From the NCBI GenBank assembly GCA_963575745.1, contig CAUYUJ010015505.1:798396-862395 (forward strand): 64,000 nucleotides of DNA, in the 5' to 3' direction. A program made the translations under genes and the position numbers. Source of the DNA: Prorocentrum cordatum (lineage: Eukaryota > Sar > Dinophyceae > Prorocentrales > Prorocentraceae). Under the pieces are notes generated by a model. The model worked only from the letters and a program-made list of their open reading frames with translations, was not told where the DNA came from and did no database searches. Shown here piece after piece: positions 1-14,222 of the stretch. Positions within the stretch are counted from its first letter, which is position 1; each line of letters starts with the position of its first letter.

Positions 1-1040
1 CCGGGCGCGCCGCCGCGGCGACACGACACGAACCTGCCCTACACCCCCTCCGGGGGACGCCCCCCACGCTCCCAGACACCCGACGTCGTGCTTTCTCGCG
101 ACGTGGATCCCCAGAAGCCTGGACCACTCTCCGAGGACCGCCTCTTCACTCGGGCGGGTGGTAGTTGGGGGTGGCCTACATTGGGGCCCCTTAGGGATCT
201 TTTGGTACTGGCAAGGGCCCCAAACGCGCCCTGAAAGGCCCGCTTCCAACATGGTAGGGGAAGCGTCTGCTCACCTCGGGGATCTGCTGACCCGAGTCGA
301 TGCAGACAGGGGTGGGCCTTGCGGGACCCTGCGCGCTGACTCGGGCCCGTGCACCCCTGGCTCTGCGGGATCCTGCCAGATCCAGCGCCCTGGCTGACCC
401 CCGTTTGCATCGACCCCAGTCCCTCGAGCCCCGATCACCGCCGCCCCCCCCCCAGGGGTCTCCCGCGGCCCTCGGCGCGGTCCACGCGGGCCGCCCCCGA
501 GCGGGCCGCGGCCGCGGCCGCGGCCCTGCCCTCGGGATGCTCGTGCGACCGGCACTCCCCGCATGGCGGAGGTGGGGAGTTGGGAGGGGACCACGTGTCG
601 CCGCGCCGTGTGTCCTCGACGCGCCCTAGTGGACGACGCCGACACCACGGCAAACCCATGGCAAACCCTGCGTGCCGAACCGCGGCAGACCTCACGGCTA
701 ACCCACCCAGCCCGAGGCATGCCCTGGTGGCCGCGGCGCCCTCCCCAAAGTGGATGGCCGCGCGTCGGAGCAAACGGCGCGGCGACATATGCGTTATGCT
801 GACCATTGTGCTATGGCCTCCTCTCGTCCGTTTGCGTCCTCCCTGGCACCGTCGCGTGCCATTGCTTCACACTCTTCTTGCCGCTCTCTGCGCCTGGTGC
901 TTCACTGAGGCGCGGGGGAGAGGGTCGATCTCGACTGACGCTTCGCGCTCGCGCCCGCGGTGTCTACGACGAGGGGGAGGACGGAGCTGGCGGAGCTTTG
1001 AGCTTTGTGGTTTGGGGGAGAAGGAGAGAGAGTAGGAGAA
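1..1040. other. GC-rich intronic stretch, no gene seen
   Basis: Very GC-rich, with a (GGCCGC)n-like block near 500-530. The several overlapping Arg/Ala/Pro frames share no motif with any family I recognise. It should be intron of the ychF gene downstream of exon 11. Confidence 0.5.
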
Positions 1041-1045
1041 GGCAG

Positions 1046-1414
1046 AGGAGGTAGGAGGAGGAGGAGGAGGAGGAGGAGGAGGAGGAGGAGGAGGAGGAGG
1101 AGGGAGGAGGAGGAGGAGGAGGAGGAGGAGAGGAGGAGGAGGAGGAGGGGAAGAGGAGTGGAGGAGGAGGAGGAGGAGGAGGAGGAGGAGGAGGAGGAGG
1201 AGGAGGAGGAGGAGGAGCGGAGGAGGAGGGGAGGAGGAGGAGGACGAGGAGGAGAGGAGGAGGAGGAGGAGGGGGAGGAGAGGAGGGGGAGGAGGAGGAG
1301 GAGGAGGAGGAGGAGGAGGAGGAGGAGGAGGAGGAGGAGGAGGAGGAGGAGGAGGAGGTAGGAGGAGGAGGAGGAGGAGGAGGTGGAGGAGGAGGAGGAG
1401 GGGGACGAGGAGGA
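1046..1414. repeat. (GGA)n array
   Basis: About 370 bp of almost pure GGA on the plus strand with few interruptions. The long poly-Pro, poly-Ser and poly-Leu frames here are artefacts. On the ychF sense strand it is a (TCC)n polypyrimidine block. Confidence 0.98.
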
Positions 1415-1530
1415 GAGCTGAGGGGACGAACGGCGGACAGGCAGGCCACGAACGAGAGCGCGGGCAGCGAGCCGGCGATAGAAATCGGCCAGGCACGACG
1501 GGTGCAGAGGAGCAGACGAGGGTGGAGGAC

Positions 1531-1669
1531 GGGCTGAACCTGAACGTGTTTTTCGTTTTCGTGTTGTTTTCGTTTTCCCTCGCTTTGTCTTCAATCCGCC
1601 CTTACCGCAAAACGAAGTCGAAACGAAAACGGCCCACGGAATCGCCCAAACACTGTTTGGGTCCAGAGG
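1531..1669. repeat. Imperfect hairpin element, about 140 bp
   Basis: Inner arms GTTTTCGTTTTCCCTCGC and GCAAAACGAAGTCGAAACGA are near-complements, and outer arms around 1531-1552 and 1649-1669 also pair. This looks like a small foldback element, 130 bp from ychF exon 11. Confidence 0.55.
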
Positions 1670-1757
1670 GGGTTGGGGCAGAGCACGGAGCAGACGGAGC
1701 AGCGGGTGGAGGGCGCAGGCACCTGCGCCGCCCCCCGCGGGCACCCCCGCGCCCCGC

Positions 1758-1800
1758 CTGTGCCGAGGTCCTCCTCCGCGACGTTCGCCGCGTACAAGAC
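1758..1800 (-). CDS. ychF: ychF exon 11: G4 motif NVAE
   Basis: Encodes [18 protein letters not shown] is the NxxE motif that replaces NKxD and gives YchF proteins ATP preference. The acceptor is GCCAG before G. The 3' end is uncertain: a GC donor after CACAG (1758) fits the CAG/AAG habit of this gene, and 1764 is an alternative. I found no continuation between 1757 and the left edge, so the next exon probably lies outside. Confidence 0.88.
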
Positions 1801-4800
1801 CTGGCGGCACGGCGCCCCGGGCCCCCCACAGGCGGAGCTTGGACGACAAATTAAACATACCCAACAACAAATCAAACATACTCAATCAAATAATCGAGAA
1901 TCGTCCCCATCTGTGTTGTTGCCTATGTTTGAATATTCGCCCTGTAGAGGGACACGCCCGACTCAACCCTAGGCAAGAGTGACCTTGGGTGCGTGAGCCA
2001 CATCGCAGGCTGCAGAAGCCCAGGTCTCCGACCACGCATCTCGGCCAGGGGGCCATCAAACATTGGCACCGTGGCGAATCACTGTGCCATCAGCGTTAGC
2101 GACGCTCTGGAGCCGCGGATTCGAAAACTAAAAAAAATATCGTTGTGTCTGGGGACACTGCTCCGCTCTCCCGAAAGTGCCATCTCTTTGGGGGGGCTCC
2201 TTGTGGTTCCGCTGGATTTGCCGGCGGACTCGCCTACAGCTTACTTCCGCCAGCCTTCCGCCGAGGAATGTCTGTCAAGTTCTCCATCCCTCAAAATGCC
2301 TCGAACGCGAGGCACTTTTTGAAACGCCCCGCATGACGCCTGAGTCGCGAATCAACCGCACTATCGGGCAAGTGGTGCAGCCGAAGTGCCGCAGGGGTTC
2401 TGCGGGGGGTCCCGGGGCGCTGCGAACAAAAGAGTGCCAAGGGAACGCGAGCATGCGGCGAGACGGTGTCCAGGAAGACGGAGAGGGAGGCCCAGGAGGC
2501 CGATCGCACGCACGCCCTGCCCCTTCATAGTTCGGACCCCCGAGGCCCTCGAGCGCCGATCCCGCGGCGATCTTCTCCAGAGTCTCCAAAAGCAGTGCTC
2601 TCACTGCAGGGCTTCTGCTCGTGCCACTCCGCAGGGGGATGGGTCCGGCGAGGTCGCGCCCCGCTGCCGCCCGCGGCCGCCAGTTGGCGCCCTGTGGCCG
2701 CCTCGTGCGCTGGTTGGGTTCCTTGGAGGTCTCGCCACGCTGCCGCCCGTCTCGCTGCCGCCTCGTGCGCTGGCTGGCTTCGTCGAGGCTGCGCCACGCT
2801 GCCGCCCCGCGGCCGGCCCCCGTGGCCGCCCCGTGCGATGGGCGGGTCCAGCGAGGCTTCGCCACGCTGCCGCCCGTGGCCGCCACGTGGCAGCCTCGTG
2901 CGGTGGTTGTGCCTGGCGGGTCTTCGCAGCGCTGCCGCCCGTGGCCGCCTCCCTGCTGCCTCTGGCCTGCAGCCAGCATCACCTCAGAACATTGCTTGCA
3001 CCACATAGCTTGCACGACATAGCGTGCACATCCACAGTGCAGTACGCTGCCGTTTGGGTTCCACGCTGCCTACCATGAGAACCATCTCAGCCAGCGTGGG
3101 CCACAATCGACAAGCTACTGCACCGTAGGAGATGAGGCGTGGGCTATGCGATGCGAGCGGCGCGGTGCACTCTACATGTATGCTTGCTGCAAGCGTGCTG
3201 CGTGATCGGTGCTCGCTGTGCGAGCTGCACGGCGCGCGAGCTCCGCGCGCTGCGCCCAAGCTGCCAGACGTGGGGAGGGCGGGCAGGCCGTGCGGCGTGA
3301 GCTGCGCGCGGCGCGTGCGAGAGCTGCCCCGGTGCTGGCCCTGCGGAGGGGGCCCTCGGTCGGGCCACCCGCCCGGCGCACGGGCCGCCCCCGCGGGGGA
3401 GGCCGCGAGGGGGGGGGCCACGCGCGGGCACGCGGCGCCAGCGCTTACGTCGGGCCTGCGCCCCTACAAGGGGGATCTTGGGCGCAAAACAAAAACAAAT
3501 ACCCCCCAAAAGACTCCCAAGAAATGGTCAAGAATAGCTTTCTTGTTCGAACAAAAAAAAACGTCGTCCCCGGACCAGTTGTTTGACTATTCTGGAAAAT
3601 CCCTCCTGCAGGGGGACAGGCCCGGCTTAAGCCAGCGCGGCGAGACCTCGAGGCACCCACCCGGCGCACGTGGCCTCCCACGATGGTGCCTGCGAGCGGG
3701 CACGGGCGCCGACGTGGCGAAGCCGCGGGGCGGCCACCCCAGCGGCTCAGGAGAACAGGCAGGAGTGACATGGAGGTGATATGGTGACATGGAGGTTCGG
3801 GTGGGGAGGGGGAACCCACGTCTCGTGCGATCGACCTGACATCGATCAAACTCTCCCTCTCACCAAAGGTCTCACTATCGATCTCGCAATCGGTCTCATT
3901 ATCGATATCACAGCAGCCCCAATGTCGATCTCACAATCGATCACTATAGGTCTCACTATCGATCTCTCTCTATCGACCTCGCCATCGATCCCACGATCGA
4001 TCTCATAACAGATCTCACGATCGATCTCTCCCACTCGATCTCCCATTCGATCTGACAATCGATCTCACCATCGATCTCACTCTCGGACTCGCTATCGACC
4101 TCGCAACAGTTCCCACTATTGGTCCCACTATCGATCTCACAATCGATTTCACCATTAATAGTACCATCGGTCCCACAATCGGTCTCACAATCGATCTTAC
4201 AATCAACCTGACCATCGATCACTATCGGACTTACAATTGATCTCACAATAGATCTCACGATCGATCTCAGTATCGATGTCACGGCAGATGTCACTACCAA
4301 TATCACAATGGATCCCAATTTCGATCTTACAACAGATGTCACTATCGATCTCACAATCGGTCTCACTTTCGATCGCACTATCGATCTCATTATCGATTTG
4401 ACCATCGAACCCAAGATCGATCTCACACGCGATCTCACCATCGATCTCACAATCGGTCGCACCATCACTCTGACAATCGATCTCACTTCCTTCTCCCACT
4501 CGGACTCACTCTCGATCTCACAGCAGTTCTCATTACAAATCTCACGATCGATCTCTCCCACTCGATCTCGCAATCGATCTGACAATCGATCTCACAATCG
4601 ATCTCACTTTCGGACTCGCTATCGATCTCACAACACTTCCGACTATCGGTCTCACGATCGATCTCACAATCGATCTGACCATCGATCCCACTATCAAAAT
4701 TACAGTCAATCTCACAATCGATCTCACGATCGATCTCAGTGTCGACCTCACTGTCGAACCCACTACAGATCTCACGACAGATCGCACTACCAATCTCACA

Positions 4801-5695
4801 GCAGACCAATACCGTTCTTCCAATCTCACTATCGATCTCGCAATCGATCTCATGATCGATCTCACCGCTGCGCCACCGACGGGACACCCCGCACCAGGGA
4901 CGGGACACCCCAGGCCACCGACCGGACCCCGCCGCGCCACCGATGGGACACCGACGGGACACCGCCGCGCCACCGGCAGGTCACCCCTGGCCACCGCGCG
5001 CCCGGGGGGGGGGGGGCGGACAACCAGCTCCACAGCCCCTGGCCACCGCGGCATCAGTCCTCTCGCGCACCCACGAAGCTTCGCCTCGCCCGCACGCGCG
5101 ACACGAACACGAAACCCAAACGGATTTCCGGGTGGGGGGCTCTCCGTTCCACTGCGATCTCACCCTCTCGCCTCCGACGGGCCCCTAAGAGCAACCGGTG
5201 CGGGGAAAGTCAAAAGGAACGAATAGGAGAAACGCCTCCAACCGACCACAACCACCACGAGGAAGAGAACCCCAATTCTGGAGACGATTCTGCTTGATGA
5301 GGCGACATCTTTGACTCCCAGCCCTTCCCTCCCCTTCATCCCCTTCCCCCCCTTCCTCTCGCCCCGCTCCCCTTCCATCCCGCCCCTACCCCCCTCTTCC
5401 CCATCCGCCGCACTTTCTCGCTTCAGCTCCCCCTTCATTCCCTCTCTCGCCTCAGGCAGTGCTGGTTCATCCCCTGCCCCGCTGGGGTGCTGCATTGCCT
5501 CCCGCAAGGGTTATACCACTGCCCCCTCAGGGAAACCCAACCAACCCTGTATGGCGTGATTGGTTTAGGGAGTCTCTTCTTCCATCTGAATAAACGCCCC
5601 CTCCCCCAGGCGGCTGGCACCCAACCAGGACCAGTGCCCCCCACCATCCTTGTGTCAAAAAGCAATACGAACACACACAAACACACACACACACA

Positions 5696-5730
<35 letters not shown>

Positions 5731-5742
5731 GCGAGCGAGCGC

Positions 5743-5787
<45 letters not shown>

Positions 5788-8700
5788 CACAAACACACAC
5801 ACACACACACAAACACAAACACAAACACAAACACAAACACAAACACAAACACAAACACAAACACAAACACAAACACAAACACAAACACACACACACACAC
5901 AACACACACACACTTTGGGGCAACTCTTGGGTCATGATCGTGGGCCCCGCGAGCACTTTGCATTGTGCTTTCTCCAGGCCGGCGGGGGTGCCCTCATATT
6001 GCCTGCTTTGCGCAAGGCCGCCATCCCTGTCAAAAAACATATTCGCGGCCATCCCTGTCAAAAAAACAGATTCGCGGACAGTAATGCGCGGCCACCCCGC
6101 GATCACTGTCCATTGGTGTTTGACAAGGGCCACGGGGGTGCTGGAATATTGCCCGGTTTGCGCAGGCCCACTAGACACCATGATGGCCTCTACGGTGGGG
6201 GCATTGGATAAGGAACCCTCAGATAAGGAATCCAAGGTCTGGAGGCCCGTGGAACTCCAATCGAAGCTTGGCCATGGATATCACCGCTGCCCTCATCAGA
6301 TACGGAACCCTCCAGGGTCTGCAGCCTCCTGGGCGCATGCCTAAACCAACGCCCCCACCGTAAGGCCGCGATTGTGTACCGGTTTTCGACAAGGAATGTG
6401 GGGGCCAACACGATACCCGATGTGTGTTGTCACGGGCGAGGGTGCAGCTGGCACACTCTTCGCGTGCCCTTGGCGTGGCGCACCTGGAGCAGCTGGAACA
6501 TGCGGCACGCATGGCGCATGTGGAGCAAGTGGCGCGCGTGGCGCGCGAGGCATGCCTGGCACGCTTGGGCCCCAGGGGTGACTGGCGCACCTGGAGCGCC
6601 TGGCACGCGTGGCGCACATCTCCCCGTCGCGCACAAGGGATCTATGGCGGTTCCCAGAAGCTACCCATCCATAGACGACCGCTGAATATGCTGAGGCCCG
6701 GGTGCTAATTCTGTGTTGGGAGGGCGGGCGGGCGTGAGCGAGACAGCTTGCGGGCGGGTGCGTGTGTCTTGACCCCTTCGCCTTCCCTCCTTGGATCGAT
6801 CTCCTCCAAGATTGCCCCAAGAAGGCCCCCGAGGCTCCCAAGGGTTCCCCAAGAGGGCCCCAAGAGGTGCACAAGAGGCCCCATGAGGCCCCCAAGAGGC
6901 TCCCAAGAGCTAAGAGGCCTAAGAGGTCCCTCCAGAGACACCCAAGACGCCCCAAGAGGGCTCGGCGACAAGGCCGACGGCACAAAGAAACTAAGGTTGT
7001 GGCCACATGATGGCCTCCTGGGAAGACAAAGCTAACTGGAACCGCCTCGTCCTTTGATCGATCTCCTCCAGGATGGCCCAGGTGCCTTGGAGGCCCCAAG
7101 AGGCCCCACAGAGGCCCCCCAGAGGCACACAAGGCGCCCCAAGGGGCCCCGGCGAGAAGGCCAACATCACTGAATTAAGTAAGGCTGTGGTAACATGTTG
7201 AGCTCATGAAGGGGGGCCCGAACGCAGGAGCCCCCCTCTTTTGATCGATATCTTCCAAGATGGCCCCAAGATGGCACCCAAAGCTCCCAAGGGTGCCCCA
7301 AGATGGCCCCAAGAGATGTGCAGGAGGCCCCAAGAGGCCCCCAAGAGGCCCCCAAGATGCCCCCAGGAGGCTCCCAAGAGACCCCCCGAGACACAGTTTG
7401 ACCTCCTGGGGGGACCCTAATTAAGGAGCGCCCTCCCTTGATCGATCTCCTCCAAGATGGCCCCAAGATGGCCCCCGAGGCTCCCAAGCGGTCCCCAAGA
7501 GAGCCCCAAGAAATGCCCAGGAGGCTCCAAGGGGCCCACAAGATGCCCCCAAGATGCCCCCAAGAGGCTCCCAAGAGCCCCCAAGAGGCCACCCAGAGGC
7601 ACCCAAGACGCCTCAAGAGGCCCCCGGGACTGCCAAGAGACCCTCAAGACGCAGTTCTTGAACGACACCCGAAGAGCTTCCGAGAGGCATCCAAGAAGCA
7701 TCTGGCCTTTGTGCTCGCCCTCCTCCTTTTCCTCCTCCTCATCCTTCCCTTCCTCATCCGCCTGTTCCTCCTCCTCCTCCTTCTTCCTTCTCCTTCCTCC
7801 CCCTCCCCCTCTCCCTCCCCCTCCCCCTCTCCCTCCCCCTCCCCCCTCCTCCCCCCTCCTCCTCCTCCTCCTCAATTTCCTCCTCCTCCTCCTCCTCCTC
7901 CTCCTCCTCCTCCGCTTCCTCCTACGATTCCTCATCGATCCTCCCCCTTTTGGGGTACGACGTCTTACCCAGCCCCTTATTCCAATGCATGCTCCTCCAA
8001 ATCCCTGGTCAAGGCAACTCGTCTGGGCATCGTTTCTGGATGGGCTGGTGGGGTTATTCGAAGCATCTAGAAATATTCCCCCCCGGCTGTGGTATCACTT
8101 AGGCTGGTCGCGAAGTTCTTGTCAACCAGCCAACGCGTCCTTCGGGATGCTGGTCCATCTTGCTTGGAGGCGCATTTTGCAGCATCTCTCAAGCAGCATT
8201 TCCCCCCTCTAATGGGCGGGGAGCAGAAGGTGCGACCACCTCTCAGACAGCACGCGCCTCATCGCAGAGTCCCTTCAGGAACAAGTCTGGCATTTCCCGC
8301 CAAATGGCGTGCGCTCCCCTCTGGCAGCGCCGCCTCCAGAGGGGGGGGGTCGGAGGACGAGGAAGCAGTGGGAACCAGGAGCAGGAGGAGGATGGGGTGG
8401 AGGAGGAGAACGGGGCGGAGGAGGAGAGAGGAGGAGGAGAGGGGAGAAAAGGGAGGAGGACCGAGGCCGCGCGCGCGGATCAGCACAGGTGGGCAAGCTG
8501 CGGCGCCACCGGCGGCAGCGAGCCGCATCCTCCTCCTGCTATTTCTGCTACTACTGCTGCTACTGCTGCTCCTCCTCCTCCTCCTCCTCAATCCTCATCA
8601 TGCCTCTTCCCCCTCCCCAGCCTCCCCTACTCCTCCTGTCTTCTCCTTCACTCGTCCTCCTTCCAACTCCCTCCCACCTCATCCTCCATCCTCCTCCCCC

Positions 8701-10882
8701 CTCCGCAACCCCCCCTCCTCCCCCTCCCGCTCTGGTCGCCCAATGTTGCAGCGAGCACTCGGGGTCAGGGTATGGATGGGGGATGGAGAACTTCACACGC
8801 GTGCCGCGGCCCTTGAATGTGTCACGATGTTATTGGAAGTGTCGGCCAATTGTCCAAAAAGCCTCCAGAGGCTTCCAGAGAGTGAAGAGGAGGAGGAGGA
8901 GGAGGAGGAGGAGGAAGAGAAGGAGGAAGGGCTGCCTCCTACTATCCGTCGAGGGCAAGGGTTCGGGGTGTATCCTTCGAGGGGAGCAGCGGGCTCCTTA
9001 AGAGCGAAGGGCCCCCTTGTAGAGCCATGGCCCCGCACATCTCGTAGATGGACGCCACCCCCCAATCCAACCCTTTCTGCCTTCCGTCAATGAAATGCTC
9101 TTGACTGTTTGGGAAGAGAAGAATGGAGGGAGGGCAGGTGTAGACACCACAGCGACGGTGCATGAGCTGGCTGCCTTCTTCATGGTGATCAGGGAGAACT
9201 TTTTCACCATTGCCTGCTCGTCCTCGTTGAGGTTCGTCGAGCGCGCTGGCTTTGAGCGGTCATTTGAACCGCTGGCCGCTGCGACACTGCCAAAACCGTG
9301 GCTGACTTCGTCAGACTGGCGAGTGCGGCCACGGCTTCGCTGATGGGTGCTGTTGGACAGAGACAGCAATGAAGGCTTCACTCCTCCTTCTCTGCTCCCC
9401 TCTTCGGCTGCATGCGGGTTTCGAGGGGTGACCTTCCAGACCCAGCAGCGGAGCAGCATGAGACGGACCGCCGCCAGTGTGCCACAGGAGGAAAAGGAAC
9501 GTATACGGAGGCGAGCGTGGAGCGGAGGCATCGCAACGGAATAATCGACCACTATGCCCGCTTGCACGTTGAGGCTCGGTGTACTTCCGAGTGCTGTGCG
9601 GCAAGGTTGAAGGGGCCCACGGACACACAAATAAATACACACACAAATAACAGAGTTCCCCATATTTTCAGATACTTCCTGGGTTTTTGTCTTCCCCCCA
9701 CTTCCCATATGTTCCAATATCTTCTGGGGAATCGACGATCAATCCTGCCTGCGTGTTCCTTTCCCCCCTGAAAAGTTTCTGTACATCTTCTGACCAGCAC
9801 GGGTCCGGAGGGAGAACGGGCCCTGGGCCCTGGGAGCTTCCCCCGGGAACACCTCCTCATCCCGAGTCGTTTTCTGACAGTCCCAGGGCCCGTGGAGGGC
9901 CCCGGGAGCCCGAGAAGGACGGAAGACCCCAGGACCCGCTTCCCTCGGGGAAAAGCGCGCTCCGCTACTCGCAAAGTCACTGCCCGCAAATGGCCTGGAT
10001 CCACCGTGGGGGATTTACGATGTACTCCACAGAGGAGGCCACGCTTTTTTCGGACGTTTGCGAGTAGGCACTTTGCGAGGAGTGGAACGCGCTCGGTGAG
10101 CCTCAGGAACCGCTTCCCCCATGGCGATTCTCCCATCAGCTCGCACTTGCCGGCGCTCCCGGGGGGCAACCCTTCAAGGCTCCCAAGACGGCCACGGAGG
10201 GCCACCGAGGCCGCCGAGATGGCCAAACACTGCCCCAAGGAGCATCCCACGGCAAGGGAGAAGATACCGCGAGGCGCCAAAGGAACTCCAGCGCCGGGAA
10301 GGCCAAACCCGTCAAATACAGTCAACCCGTATAATGAGGACGCACGATACGGATGACGGGCGCCGCTGGAAGGCCATGTCGACACTCTGCGAGCGGGGCG
10401 CGGCCAGCGACAGCGGCCAAGGATGGGCCGAAAGGGAAGGATGCAATGGGTAACCTTGGAAAGTCGCTCATCCTTGCTATGCAGGTTGATTGCAACCTGA
10501 AGAATTAGGCTTTGAGCAATTGTCCTGTCCCGAACCTCCCGGCTCAAGATGGTTCACCACAGGGGCCTTGGAGGAGTCCGAGGGAGCCCCCACGGGCCCA
10601 GCAAGGGCTCCAAGATACCCCCACAGGGCCCCAAGATGGCTCAGGAGGGCCCAGAAGTCCCCCAAACAGTCACAGCAGACTCCCCCGACAGCCTAAAGCG
10701 GCACCAAGAGGGCCCAAGAGTCCCAAGAGTACCCCAAAAGGGCCCACACAGAAGCCCACGACACCTCCAGTGGCGGAACTCGTCGTAGGCAGCCGGATAT
10801 GGATGCTGGGCTGAATGGGAGCTAGGATGATGATGGTGATGGTGATGGTGATGGTGATGGTGACGATGATGATGATGATGAC

Positions 10883-10958
<76 letters not shown>

Positions 10959-11463
10959 GTGGTGATAATGATGCTGATGATGATAATGATGATGATTATG
11001 ATGATGGTGATGATGATGATGATGGTGGCGATGGTGATGGTGATGATGATGCTGATGCTGCTGATGCTGATGGTTATGATGATGACGATGCTGACGACGG
11101 CGATGGTAATTATGATACTGATGGTGATGATGGTGATGGTGATGATGCTAATGATAATGATGGTAATGGTGACGTTGATGATGAACATGTTGGTACAAGA
11201 CAAAGATCCTGAAGGTGCCGATGAGGATGCTGATGTTGATACTGACGACGATGGTCATGGTGAGAATGATGACAACGACGATGACGGTGATGAGGATGAT
11301 CATGATGATACTGGTGGTGGTGATAGATATGATGATGATGATGAGGAGGATGCCGATGATGATGACGATTCTGGTCAGGATGAAGATGATGATGCCGATC
11401 AGTACGAGAAGGATGATGCTGAGGATGATACTGATGATGATGATGATGATGATGAGGAGGAGG

Positions 11464-11517
<54 letters not shown>

Positions 11518-14183
11518 GTGACGGTGACGGTGATGGTGATACTGCAGATGATGCTGGTGGTGATGACGATGATCATGATGCGAATGATGATGATGATGCT
11601 GATGATGATGACGATGATGATGATGATGATGATTACAAGGATAATGATGCGGAGGATGATGATGATAATGACGATGACGATGACAACATGTTTCCTCGCG
11701 GAGAACATAAACCCCACCATGTGCTGTCACGCCTCAGCCAGCACAGCGAAAGGACAAGAACTGCCTCTGCAAATCGTCCCCCCCACGACAGCCCTAAGCA
11801 AGCCTGAAGCCCGTGGCTCCTCCTCCCCAAGCGATCCGTCGAGGATGTGGGCAACAGGAGCAACGGTGGAGGAAGCGGGCCAGGAAAAGAGACCAGGGCG
11901 CTGTGGGCGGGAGCCCCAATTGCAAGGTTGGTTATCTGTACGACCCGCACAACGGCAGCCAGGGGGGGGGAATGGGGGAGGGGGAGAAAGAGAGGACAGA
12001 GGCGGGGAGGAGCAGCGTGGTTGCCAGAATCGGCCGCCGCGCGCCGCACCTGCACGACGTGCACAGGCTCGAGAGCGAAACCGCAACAGCACGGGAGGGA
12101 GGAGGAGGACGAGAAGGAGCAAAGGGCCAAGAGAAGAGAACGGAGCGCAGGAGAGAAAAGCTCGAATGGGCGCCAGGTCACAGCCGGGGGCTCCATCCAC
12201 TGGCGGGCCTCCGCATTCGAACAGTATCGACCGTCACGGTCGGGAGCAGGGAACGCTTATGAATGCGGGTGTATTTGTTGGACGTTCGTGGCGCACCGAA
12301 CCCTCTGGCAAGGCGTCGCCTCCCGCGGACCGCAGGGGCAGAGGCTTCTGAGCTGGCGGGCGCCCCGAGCTGCGCACGGAGCCCGCCTGCACGGTGTTCA
12401 TGAGTTCACGCACGACCGGTCAGCACAGGAGGAGAAGGCGAACTCACACGGGGGAGGAGGGGAGGCAGGCCCAGGAGAGGGGAAGGGGCAAGCGAGCCTC
12501 ATGGCGCAGGCGCAGCGGCGTATGGCCTCAGTGGCCAAACTCGGGAGGCGAACCCAGTGTAAGTGAACACGATGCACTAGTGAGTGGCCCGGACACCACC
12601 CCATAAGGCACTCCCAGAGAGGGCACTCCAAGACCAATGCACCAGAGAGAGGTCCTCGATGCTGAGCACAGTGTGCGTGGCCCGAGCGCCACCCCATGCA
12701 CTCAAGAGCAGATGCCAATGTCGTGTCTTGGAAGACTTGCTGTTGTCGCGCTGCTTTTAGCCGTCGTGCCACGCCCGATGTTTGTCGGAGTTGTGCTGCT
12801 GGACGTTGGCCTCCTGTAGCCCGCAATGCTCGGCCACGGCATGCAGCTAGTACCGGGTGAATTCGATTTAGCCTTTCCGTCGAGGAACTGGCATCTAAGT
12901 CGCAGCTCGTGGAAGTGCTGCCCATCATACTGCAAGTCTTAACTCGTAGGAATCATGATTAAACGGATGCATACTTCCCCTGGTGGTGCTGACCCTCCGA
13001 ATCAATAATGCACCTGGTCCGTGGCAAAGGTGACGCACCAAATCCGTGACACGGGTGATGGCAATGACGATGACCATGATAAGGACGATGCAGATGAGAA
13101 GGGCGATGATATCCGACGACGATGACGATGATGCTGACGATCGTCAAGTCATCGAACGATGACATCCGACGAAAATGGCACTGAATTCGATGAGGATGAT
13201 AATGGTGATGATGATGATGGTGACGACGACAAAGACGGTAACGATGATGATTGTGACGATTGTGACGATCATGACGCTGATACTGATGATGCTCTTCATG
13301 ATTAAGATTTCGATTATGAGAATGATGGTTCTGATTGTTACCATGATTATGATGATGATAAGCAGGATGACGGGAATGATGATGGTGATGGTAACGATTA
13401 GGATGAGGATGACGACATCAACGACGCGGACGCCAACGCCGAAACAAACGACGACGACGATAACGAGCACGACGATGATGAGGACAATGCTGATCATGCT
13501 GATAATGATGCTGATGATTGGGATGATGCTGATGATGATGATACTGATGATGACGACGATGCTGATGATGCTACTGATGATGTTGATGTTTAGGCTGGTG
13601 ATAATGATGACGATGATGATGTTGATGATGACAATGATGAAGGTGCTGATGATGTTGATTATGCTGATGATGATGCTGGTTATGATGATGGTGATGCTGA
13701 TGATGCTGATGATGATGATGATGACAATGATGATTATGGTGCTGTTGCTACTGCTACTGCTACTGATGATGATACTGATGCTGAGTGGGAACAGAAATTC
13801 AATTCATGGGCGTGCAGGGCGGGTGGATGAAAGGCCGGACGCGCGAATAGCTGGGTGAGGGGAGGAGCCACTAGCCTTTGAGTTCCACTCTCCGCCGCTT
13901 CTTCTCCGCGCGCCCCTCTGCCCTCCCGTCGCTGCTCCCGCCCTCCCGCGAGAGAGGTGGGGGGGGGCACTGACGCTCACCCAGGTGGGGGTCCCAGGAA
14001 CGACGAGGGGGCTGCGCGTCGTGGCCCGAGGCCCCTGCGTGGACGAGGGGGGCCAGGTGACGTGGCCCTGCAGGCCTTCCAGGATCTCCCGCTCTGGCCT
14101 TTCCAACTCCATTCTCGCCCGCCCGCCCGTTCCCCCCTTCCCCCCCCCGTGCACGCCTCATTCCTCGTCGTGGGAGGTGTGCG

Positions 14184-14222
<39 letters not shown>

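Noticed and set aside
1-1757. Further ychF exon left of exon 11
   Set aside because: I searched all minus frames for the expected segment after the NVAE motif and found nothing convincing.
902-1885. 327-codon minus-strand open frame
   Set aside because: Most of it is the (TCC)n array read as Ser, Leu and Pro. Only the short exon 11, in a different frame, is supported.
3846-5297. Frames encoding repeated S-I-V-R or D-L-T-I
   Set aside because: Created by the 12-bp satellite, whose unit is a multiple of three.
9552-10547. 331-codon minus-strand frame
   Set aside because: It spans a TIR element and a dispersed GC-rich repeat and shows no recognisable motif.
10541-10556. GGCTCAAG word as a second spliced-leader relic
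   Set aside because: Only eight bases match and the upstream bases do not resemble the leader.
10815-12351. Met-rich, Asp-rich and Ile-rich long frames over the GAT array
   Set aside because: All three frames of both strands are open because GAT repeats lack stops.
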